From Daedaleopsis sinensis (lineage: Eukaryota; Basidiomycota; Agaricomycetes; Polyporales; Polyporaceae), in NCBI GenBank assembly GCA_033807695.1, contig CM066303.1, positions 1,860,001-1,924,000 on the forward strand: a stretch of 64,000 nucleotides of DNA, in the 5' to 3' direction. The notes under the pieces were generated by a model. The model was not told where the DNA came from, ran no database searches, and saw nothing but the letters and a program-made list of their open reading frames with translations. Every line of letters starts with the position of its first letter. Position 1 is the stretch's first letter. Positions 55,195 to 64,000 of the stretch are shown in pieces. A program made the position numbers and the translations under genes.

Positions 55195-55202
55195 TTCCCG
55201 AA
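55195..55202 (-). promoter_or_regulatory. Heat-shock element of hsp20 copy 3
   Basis: TTCCCGAA at the same position relative to the start codon as in the other copies. The following 55203-56765 holds no supported gene. Confidence 0.5.
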
Positions 55203-56854
55203 TTGTCTGAACAAGGATGCTTCGGCGAAGCATGAAGTCATCAGTAGAATGTACCAGAGTGGGCGCTTATACTCGACCATTCTCGATATTTCTGAGAACG
55301 TCCACTGTCGAAGAGGAGGATTCGGAGGCAGTCCTCAAGCTTCAGGTTCGACACTGCATAGCCAGCAACGCTATAATCACTCTGAATAGGTGACTGACAG
55401 AGGAATTTCCCTCAAAGTTCGGACAAACCTACATAGACACGGGCAGTGGCGGATGCTGCAGGTGGTGAATACTGAGTACGGAGTATTGAAGCTGGGTTGG
55501 ACACGTTGATTGGGGTTCTTTGTAGCTAGTACCTACTGCGTACACTGTGGTTCGTGGAGATCACATTGGAGTCGTCTTCGGTCGTTCAATTGCCAGGCGA
55601 CAACCATGATGATATTGTAGAGCCTGGACTGGCCTTGTAGATCAGGGTAAGTATATCATACAAGACGATACAAGACGTTGATCATGTGGAGCAAGAGTTG
55701 GCTTCACAACGCAGCATCAATGCATCTACCTTGTGCGGTGATCCAACAATCTGTCAGCTCGCTGGATCGTGAAATGGATTGACAGTGGCGAGGACGCTCG
55801 AGTCTCTTCCTGGCGCTGTGCGTAAGTAAGCAGGCCGGGCCTTGATAGGACCTTTATGCATTCAGTGAGGGCGAGAGTACGTGTGAAAGTACACAGAGCA
55901 TGTGAGGAGAAGGTTGGACTCGGAGACAAGGCACGGCGGTGCGTGAGATGTGTATTGACGGGCGGTTGATCTAGGAATCCTCGTGATACGAATCAGGACG
56001 ACATGGACTTGCGTTCCGCATAGGTGTAGGAAAGCTTGTACCAGGACTGGGGTAGCGAGAAGTTGACTCGCATGACGTCTCTGCCTTGTGGACCGTGGTC
56101 GCACATGGAAGTAGAGTTGTACTTGGCCCGACTGGTGCTGGTCACCGAGTGAGCTGCCTCCTGTGGCATGTTACGCCGCTGGTTACAAGGCCGAGTCACA
56201 GCCGTAGTTTGCTAGCTGAGCACTGACCTCCGGTGCACGGCCAGGGGACCGAGAAACCGCGCGCCCAGGAATTCCGGTGTGGCACTTGTGTGGATGGTGC
56301 CATGGCCGGAGAACGGGGATGGGTGATAGGAGCCGGATCATCGAGCTGAGCGCTGAGCTCCCAGCGCGGTGATGGACATGGCATTGTCGTCCAAAACGGA
56401 GGCTGTAGGACGAGTACAGACCGAGTCTATTTCCCGGATATCTTTAGCAGCAGCTGACACACGCTACCGCAGCCTGTGAGGCGGCGAGCGTTGGTGATTC
56501 CGCGAGAGCGCGAGGTGCCTGTCACGGTCCTGGGATGTACGGCAGGTTCTAGAGGATGAGAGGAGAATGCAAAGAGTGTAGTGGACAGATTGACCCGCGG
56601 CCGTCGTGGTGGAAGGGTATTGAGAGTCATGGGCGCCTAGTACAGCCGAGCATAGACGGCAGGAAAGCCCGTTCCATAACAGGCTCGACAACCACAAGGA
56701 TCCTCTCTCTTGTTCCTCCTCTCCTCCCACCAGCATCTTCTCCTCGACGACTCTGCCGTCGTCTACACCGTCTGGCCCAGTCTTCGACTCGTCATCTTCG
56801 CACCGTCTGCTGGTCGGATCGCCCGCTGCCCCTACCACGGCCCTTCTCATACCT

Positions 56855-59800
56855 ATGGCCACCACCTTTGCCCCGTCTCCGCTGACCACCACCCCTCCAT
56901 CATCACGCCAACAATACCTCACGCCAAACTCCCCTCCCCAACAGCATCGACGGCTTATCTCGCGGCAACGTTTCACACAAGACTTCTCACAATGTCTCGT
57001 CGAGTTCGTCGTCCAACTTCTCCCCACCACGGAGGAGATGGCCGTCAAGGAGGACGTCCGCAAGCTTCTCGAACGCCTTATCCGCACAATCGAGCCCGAT
57101 AGCAGGCTGCTCTCCTTCGGTAGCTCCGCAAATGGTTTCAGCCTTAAGAACTCCGGTGCGTCCACTCTAGCATTACTTGGTTAGCCCTTTCGATGCTGAT
57201 CGCCCGAACACCCTCAAGACATGGATCTATGTTGTCTCATCGATTCCGGGGAACGTCTGAACGCAGCCGATCTCGTCACAATGGTTGGCGACCTTCTTGA
57301 ACGGGGTGCGTGTGCTGTCCTGTATCGGCGATCGCTATACCCATCGGTCAACGTCTGTAGAAACCAAATTCCATGTCAAGCCCCTCCCTCACGCACGAAT
57401 ACCGATCGTGAAGCTCAATCTCGACCCATCAACTGCATTGCCCTTTGGCATAGCCTGCGACATTGGATTCGAGAACAGGCTTGCTCTGGAGAACACACGA
57501 CTATTGATGTGCTACGCCTCTATTGACCCCGCTCGAGTGCGGACGATGGTTCTGTTCTGTGAGTGTCACATAGTCATACGCTTTGACGCCGCGTACTGAA
57601 TTCTCCGTTACCTCGCTCAACAGTGAAAGTTTGGAGTAAACGACGGTGTGTAACCAATCTCATTCATAGCATCCTAGTAGCTCATATCCTCCTAGCAAGA
57701 TCAACTCGCCCTACAAGGGCACTCTCTCGTCTTATGGCTACGTCCTCCTTGTAATCTACTTCCTTGTGCATGTCAAGAACCCGCCAGTATTGCCTAACCT
57801 ACAGCAAATGCCGCCTCTGCGGCCTATCTCCGAGGTATGTTTGTGGTTTCCATTCACCCTAACGCCGAACGGAGCCTGACATCTAAATGCTACAGGAAGA
57901 GTCCCATCTCAATGGATATAATATTTGGTACTGAGCATTCCATCCCTCTCGCGACCTCTCCGCTGACTGTACGCAGGTTCTTCGACGACATAGAGCTATT
58001 GCGGCAACGATGGAAGTCGTCAAACACCGACACTGTCGCCGATCTGTTCGTACTAACTCCCTCTGACCTCGAGGGTTTCTACCATGTTGCTTATGTGTCT
58101 CATAGGTTGATCGATTTCTTCAAGTTCTATTCCCGAGATTTTGCATACAACACCGGAGTGGCCTCTATCAGAGCCGGCCTTCTCAGGAAAGACGAAAAGG
58201 GCTGGATGTGCGAGGTGTGTTAAGACGTGCCTGGCTCTCCCATCCCTATGATCTGACTGTTCGATAGCAATCCGATTATGGTACCGCCAGGGAACGCAAT
58301 CGGTTATGCATTGAGGTTAGTCATGTGTCCCTCCATGCCTTTCACTTGGTCTGACAGTTTCTAAGGACCCCTTCGAGACTGATTTCAACGTCGCACGCTG
58401 TGTGACCAAGGATGGTCTCTACACTGTGCGTAGCGCGATTGTATTCCCTAACCATTCTAACCTGGGGGATGTAGATTCGGGGGGAGTTCATGCGGGCATC
58501 CAGGATTCTGCAAACACGACCCGAACGGGCGATCCTCGCCCTTGCGGAGCTGTGCGAAGAGCGCAAAGACGAAACACTTGGGCCACCTCCGCCTCAAGCC
58601 CGATCTCTTGGCCCACCTCGATTGAATGCGATACCTCCGCAAACGCCATACACAATTGGTAGTAGTCCGATGCGGCCGAACGGGGTGCCAGTCCCAGCCC
58701 CCGAAGAGCTTGCGTCTCCTCGAAAGCTCTCACAACTGTCCACCCCTATCTCGCCGTCCCCATCTTCGCCGACTGACTCACCGGGACAGCCCACGGTGCC
58801 GAAGGACATTCCCCTTCGCCTTCCGGTCGACAAGCTCGACCACATGGCACCGATACGTAGTAAGTGGACCAGCCCTCCGCCACCCGAGGCGCCAGAGGAG
58901 GACCGCTATGCCTTCGAGGACCGCTTCGGTCAGAGTCTTGCACTTGCCACTGTGTCGAGGGGATCTCGACCACGAGAGCATTCCTACGCATCCTCGAACA
59001 CCAGCGAGGTTCACACGGACGACGACCGGCAATCCGTTGCCGAATCCGACGACGTGCGCTCTGTGCAGTCCTTCGTCGAAGAAGGCGCGGTGCATTATAG
59101 CAGAGAATACCGCGAGCGTGAGAGGCAGCTGGCAAGCTTGCAGGCGCAGCATCAGGCGCTCCAACAGAGGTTGCAGCAGCACTATGGTATCGATCCTTCG
59201 AGCTCCGGGTCCGCTGGCGCATTGCCCCTGAACTCCCGCTTCGAAGGCGGTGTCGACGTCAAGATGATTTCCAGATTGCGCGGCCGTCCAGCAGCGCGCG
59301 TCGTCCAGCAGTCGAGCCCGACTCTAGCAAGTCCGGGAGGACGAGCGACACCCAGTGATCGGTCTGAAGGCTTCACGCCGCCACCGCGCATGGACACGCA
59401 CACGCCGCGACGATCCATGTCGTTCCCTGTGCGGGGCGTGAACAGGTTCTCCATGCCGGTTGTCATCCCGAACCACCTTGCCGCCGCATACCAAGCTCAC
59501 CTATCACCTGCGATGCTCACGGCACCACGGTACGTCCTACAAGCTGCAGCTGAGGCGCAGGCGCAGGCGAGCGTGTACTACGAAGCCATGCCACCGCGTG
59601 AACGCATCTACCGTGCGACAGCGTACAGCCCCCAGACGGAGCTTTCGTCGCCACAAGGCTTGTACGCGCAAGGGAGCACCCCGACAAGGACGGACAAGAG
59701 CAGGAGTCGGAGCAGGAGCAGAAGTTGCTCGCCGTCCGACTCGCTCCGTGACTCGCCTATCATGATGCGCCGCGGACCGTCGACGGAGGAGGCGGGGGAG

Positions 59801-60904
59801 GAGCCCGTTGCAGGACCGTCTCGGCTTCCTACAGATGCGCCTGTCGCGTCATCTCCACTGCAAGACCACGGACGCGGTGAGCGGCTCTATTCGCACCAGC
59901 ACTCACATTCCGCCGCGACCATCACTGCACCGACGCCTCCGGCAACCATGTCCCACTTCACTCTCCCGGCCTCGCTTCCCATGTCCACGCCTGCTGGCAC
60001 CACTCTCGGCCCCCGACACTCGCAGTCGCAGTCGCGGTCGCGATCGCCGCCGTTCCTCCCGTCGCAACGGAACCCGCCACATCCGTACCCGTACCAGCCA
60101 CAGTACCCCAGCCCGCGGATGGGGACCGCCAATCTTCCGCCACGGCTGCGCGCCGACCGCGAGCGTAGCTTCGGGCCGGCGAGTCTTGGCCATGGCGGGC
60201 TTGCCGGGCTGCAGGTGCACACTGGGGCCCCCGAGGCGCGCGCGCTGCCCGCGCAGATCGACGTGCCGCAACTCCGGTCGGACGCGCAGCTGCGTTCGCA
60301 TTCGCCCTTCGCGTCGCGCTCGCACTCCTCGGGCAGCGCATCGCCGCCGATGTCGTCCACGAGCTCGCAGTACGCCCCGTCGTCGTCACCGCTGTCGACG
60401 TCGCCGCCGTCGCCCGCGCAGAGCGACAGGAAGTACGGGCGCGGGGGCGAGAGCGTCGAGGTCGTGAGCCCGCTCCGCTCGCCGATCCCGTTACTCGACG
60501 AGCCCTCCCCAGTGGCGGTGTCTGTTTCGGAGGCGCGCGAAGTAGAGAAGAGCGCGGCTACCCCCGTGCCTATCGTGCGCCCGCCTGTCGTCGTCCCGCT
60601 TGATCTTGTCTCGACTGCAGCCCCGGAACTCGTGGACCAGCACGAAGACGAAACGTCCACCGCCCTTCCCTCTCTCCCTGCCGAGTCTACTGACCCAGCC
60701 CAACCCGAGACGTCGCACCTTGAACCGGTGGACCAAGTGTGCGCGGACATCAAACAGGAGGTGCCCGCGGCGAAAACCCCAGAGGTCTTGGTGACAGAGG
60801 ACCGCCCTCTGATTGATCCAGGTGTTGAGAACGCACAGGAGAACCCGACGACGGGTTCTGTTGAGACAGCTGCTGCCAATGCCCAGGACCCGACCATCGG
60901 CTGA
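56855..60904 (+). CDS. Cid1-like terminal nucleotidyltransferase (poly(A)/poly(U) polymerase family), 1184 aa
   Basis: Ten exons: 56855-57155, 57219-57305, 57361-57558, 57624-57645 (22 nt), 57696-57834, 57896-57927 (32 nt), 57977-58214, 58268-58315, 58366-58425, 58475-60904. All junctions keep frame. The nucleotidyltransferase core has FGSSANGF, catalytic D101 and D103, and the third Asp, D163, in ACDIGFEN. KRRKINSPYKGTLSSYGY matches the central Cid1 motif. The PAP-associated domain follows (LIDFFKFYSRDFAYNTG, about 304-320), then DPFETDFNVARCVTKDGLYTIRGEF. The enzyme adds U or A to RNA 3' ends and steers RNA decay. A Ser/Pro/Arg-rich tail of about 780 residues follows, far longer than fission-yeast Cid1. 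The choice between U and A cannot be read from sequence. Confidence 0.88.
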
Positions 60905-62088
60905 AAACGGGCGCATGTGAGCCAGCTTACCTTACCCTCGCTCTTGACCTGGGATCCGGGTCGATCGCTACGCCCCGCCCATAGACAGACTGGGCTCTCG
61001 CGCGATAGGCTCTGACATGAGCCTGGTGTCGCTCCTCGTCTTCGCGCATCGTGAAGGCGCGTGTCATCCGGTTGAATACGGAGTCTTGTATACGAAGTCT
61101 TGCATACCCCCCGACATGAAGTACTCGCATCTTGCCCATCCCTCGTCCCATCATCTCCTTCGCGAACTCTTTCTTCTCTCTCTCCTCTCTCTCGCATGTG
61201 TCAAGAAACCAAGGCCAATAGTTTCCGCCTTCGATACATTATTGCAACAGCGCGTCCAGTGCCCGTTGCCCGCTCCATTCGCATAATCGGTCTCCGCTCC
61301 ACCGGCACACACATCGACTGTCCGTGACCATCGCATCGCCACTGTCCTATATCCCATATCCCATATCTCATATCTCATGCCCGCTACCTATCGTCTCCCC
61401 AGTATCCTCTGTACGCGTCGACCCTGCTATTCGCTGCTGCTGCTTCCGTTGCCGCTCGCATACGTACATACCACTGCCCATTGCCCCACCCCGGACCCCC
61501 GTCCTCGTCCCCGTCCCCCGTCCCTATCTCCCATCCCCTACGATAGCTCATCGCGTTCGTAATCTCCTCCATCGTCGGGAGTCCCGCACGATAACCAGAT
61601 AACCACAGCGTCCCGATGTCGCCGCGGAGCTCCACACATGCATACGCCCTGGCCTTGGCTTGCTCTTCTCCCTCCCCCCTCTCCATCATGCTCGCGCGCG
61701 TCCGGACAGGTCACATGCGGTCTGTCTGATCCTGGCTGTCAGTGTCTCGCTATATCCTGTATTACCACCACGCCCCACGCACAACACAACGTCCTGTTCC
61801 TGTCTAGGTGGCTCGCCTGTACTAGGTACTAGGTAGGATGTTGGAAATCGAATGGCTGGCTGCTATGCGGGCAGCTTTGACTAGAACTTAAAGTCGGACA
61901 ATCGGAAGAGCGATGACATCGTGACTCAAGCTGGGAAGAAGCCGATAACATATGCATATGTAGGCACGACCTACGGTAGACCGAGGTATTGCTACGTTTA
62001 TGTCTGGACTACTCAGTACACGACGCTAACTGGTTCGCCGTACAAACCAAACTACTTTCTCACCAGAACAATATTCTCAGTTGCCGTG
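60905..62088. other. Intergenic region between convergent Cid1-like and SET genes
   Basis: No supported gene. C/T-rich DNA with a short degenerate 7-mer array (CATATCC/CATATCT type) at about 61348-61378. The open frames here are short and low-complexity. Confidence 0.5.
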
Positions 62089-63556
62089 TCACCGCACCCG
62101 CTTCTCCCCCAGCCTCCCCCACCAATCCGTCTCGCGCGGCCTCCGCGCGACCTCGCCCCAGCCGCCGTCCGAGCCCGTGTGCGCCATCTTCAGGCCGGCG
62201 GCGAGCAACGCATGCTCGCGCACGCGCTCCTCGTCCTCGAGCACCGCGTACCCCTGCACGACGCGCGCGAGCACGGGCTCCCAGATGTCCGGGTGGAAGT
62301 GGCGCGTGGCGAGCATGGCCGCGAGCGCGACGCGCACGCGCGCGAACCCGTCCAGGCCCTCCACGTCCTGCGCGAACCGGTGCGCGCGCACGACAGCGAG
62401 CGCGCGCTGGCCAGGGGATGGGGCCCCGGCTGCGAGCCACTTGTCGAACGCGGCGGCGTCGCGCGCGGGCTGCTCCTTCCACGCGAACTGGTTCACGATG
62501 ACGCGCTGCATGTCGTCCGCGAAGCGCGCGGCGGGGTCGAGCGCGCACGCGGCGCAGGTGCAAGTGAACTTGTATCGTCGCGCGAGTACTTCTTGCCGTT
62601 TGGGGTATGGGGACTCGGCCTCGGTGTACGCGATCGTGACCTGCTCGCCTGCGCGGATCGGCGTGTGCGCGCACACGGTGAACGTCAGCGTGCTGAAGTC
62701 CCAAAACCACATCGCGTTCGCCGCGCAACTGTGTGAGCGCGACGCGCGGGTCAGTAGCTCGAGCGCAATACTAAGTTGCTGAACAGCCGCGGGAGGGCAC
62801 TCACCTGTGGTTAATTCGGGAGATATCCCTTCCCAGCGCGCCGTACTGCGCGCCGTACCCCGGCACGGGCGCGCTGAAGCCAAACGCGTTGGTGTCCATG
62901 ATGCCCTTGAGGTGCGACGGCCACTCGGGGCCCTTCGCGTTCACGAGGGCGTGCACGGCCGCCCTGTTCTCCGCGCGCAGCGCGCCCACCATGAACTCGT
63001 GCACGTTCTGCGTCCCGACTTCTGCAGGCAGCGCGACGGGGTTGAGCAGCAGCGGGCGCTCGCGCATGATCGTCTGCCCGCGCGCGATGTCGGACGTCGC
63101 GATGACGCCGAGGCCCGCGCCCTTGACTGGGGCGACCTTGTACACGGGCGGACTGGGTGTCGTGAATGGCTTGACGAAGCCCGGGAACGCGTTCGCGAGG
63201 TCGTCCTCCATCCCCTTGTAGAGCAGCACGCCTGTGACGAGATGAGACGGGACGCCGGGCTCTTGCGGGTACTCTACGTAGCGCAATGGCCCTCGAGTGA
63301 CGAATTCGTGAACGGGAGGCATGGTGGGAGGTGGCTCTCGTCGACGGTACATGTCCGTGGGGATCTTGACCTCATCGATGGCAGTAGACGGCGCTGAACG
63401 TGTGCTGGACGTGCTCGCTGATGTTCCAGACGACTTGGCAGGAGAGGTGGGTGGTGGTGGCGACTGGGGTTTGGTCTGAGGTACAGCGAGAGGGCTGGAG
63501 GGCGGAGGAGCCCCGGGCCCGGGCTTGGACTTAGGAAGGAGAAACCCGCGCCGCAT
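62089..63556 (-). CDS. SET-domain protein (SMYD/Set5-like), 463 aa
   Basis: Two exons, 63556-62805 and 62728-62089 (minus strand), with a 76-nt intron that splits the codon for Ser251 inside the NHSC motif. Residues 1-85 are a Pro/Ser-rich disordered region. The SET domain starts near 139 (VYKVAPVKGAGLGVIA), includes the catalytic NHSC at 249-252 and the GEQVTIAYTE strand (about 278-287), and ends in a Cys cluster C307-X-C309-X2-C312. A helical C-terminal region follows. The split SET layout and CxCxxC end resemble SMYD/Set5-type lysine methyltransferases; substrate unknown. The start is the first ATG after a TATA box. Confidence 0.85.
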
Positions 63557-63608
63557 GTCGTTGAGTGGGATAGAGAGGGGAGCTGGGGTGAAGTTCGAGA
63601 ATATTGAG

Positions 63609-63615
63609 CTTTATA
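63609..63615 (-). promoter_or_regulatory. TATA box of the SET-domain gene
   Basis: TATAAAG on the minus strand, 53 nt upstream of the ATG at 63556. Confidence 0.5.
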
Positions 63616-63961
63616 TGCGGTATAAGAGGCATTTTAGAGTTCGTGTTCAGGTCACCTGCGCGGATCGTTAGCTGCGTTAGTCTGGATGACTCCAGATAAA
63701 GCAAGATGGAAGGTTAGCTACTTACTAGTACTTATGGCTGTACAATTACTTACCTCCCCGAATGGGCGAACAATGCACCTTCCAGCTGCAGACTGACGAC
63801 ACACGGACGTGAGTAACTCATAACTTGGAACAGGGCTTCGTGCATGATCTTTATCGCACTGATATCCGCTGTACGTGTCAGTACTTCAGTCATGATCACG
63901 ATGCCATCGCTTTTCCTACCACTGCGTTGAAGAAACCCGTGCGATATGTCTGTGTCTGTAG

Positions 63962-64000
63962 GAGAAGCTTGAGCGCGACGACGACCCCCGAGTCCCGCTG
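63962..64000 (+). CDS. Possible start of an exon running off the window
   Basis: The last 39-40 nt read EKLERDDDPRVPL on the plus strand directly after a T-rich TCTGTAG acceptor-like sequence. This could be an internal exon of the next gene. The stretch 63620-63961 otherwise shows no gene. Very little to go on. Confidence 0.2.

Larger units (their letters stand above)
51787..56765 (+). repeat. Segmental duplication unit X, copy 3 (X3)
   Basis: Left part agrees with X2-left without visible difference (TATA box at 51920-51928). Past the heat-shock gene it diverges from X1 and X2: a C/A change near 55303, a 7-nt deletion near 55341, and indels at 55660-55790 and 55910. It is the only copy that continues into the Cid1-like gene, so it is probably the ancestral right-hand copy. 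Confidence 0.85.

Noticed and set aside
59887..61197. 436-codon minus-strand frame opposite the Cid1-like tail
   Set aside because: Antisense shadow of the Ser/Pro-rich coding exon; low complexity and no initiation or domain signals.
61348..61378. Short CATATCC/CATATCT array
   Set aside because: Only about four degenerate units; ordinary microsatellite noise.

Overview
The window looks like nuclear DNA of an agaricomycete fungus (Basidiomycota). The evidence is many short GT-AG introns (about 47-76 nt) with CTAAC/CTGAC-type branch sites, GC-rich coding DNA, Ty3/gypsy retrotransposons, and basidiomycete-style Cid1-like nucleotidyltransferase, SET-domain and small heat-shock genes. There are no bacterial operons, rRNA genes, tRNA genes or CRISPR arrays.

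Layout. 1-3.9 kb: two intron-containing plus-strand genes of unknown function; the second carries a Zn2Cys6-like cysteine cluster. 4.1-11.7 kb: a Ty3/gypsy element on the minus strand ('Gypsy-1'), with gag-pro and pol joined by an apparent -1 frameshift cassette. 12.1-18.06 kb: a 5'-truncated copy ('element A') of a second, chromodomain-bearing Ty3/gypsy family. 18.06-56.77 kb: a tandem segmental duplication of the form X-Y-X-Y-X. Each X (about 5 kb) carries a two-exon gene of unknown function and a three-exon small heat-shock gene. Each Y (about 6.5 kb) is mostly non-coding, with a degenerate tandem repeat and a fragment resembling the RNA polymerase II CTD. A full-length copy of the chromovirus ('element B', 31807-42082, identical LTRs, 5-bp target duplication) sits inside the unknown gene of the second X. 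X1 carries a hAT-like foldback MITE just upstream of its copy of that gene. 56.8-60.9 kb: a ten-exon Cid1-like terminal nucleotidyltransferase gene. 62.1-63.6 kb: a SET-domain protein gene on the minus strand.

The strongest candidate for something undescribed is the expression strategy of the chromovirus (A and B). Its three long ORFs, gag-pro, pol (RT-RNaseH-integrase-chromodomain) and an 850-codon 3' ORF in the env position, all lie in one reading frame and are separated only by single stop codons. The first stop is UGA, followed after 9 nt by a 13-bp stem. The second is UAG in the CAR-YYA readthrough context, followed immediately by a 12-bp stem. Both stems carry a single bulged T on the 3' arm. 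This predicts two successive programmed stop-codon readthrough events in one RNA. The neighbouring Gypsy-1 instead has a G-GGU-UUU slippery heptamer and a downstream stem, so two recoding mechanisms lie side by side.

The X-Y-X-Y-X block reads as one unequal crossover. The left half of X2 matches X3, the right half matches X1, and the switch maps inside or just upstream of the heat-shock gene. All splice models, domain calls and repeat alignments were made by eye.
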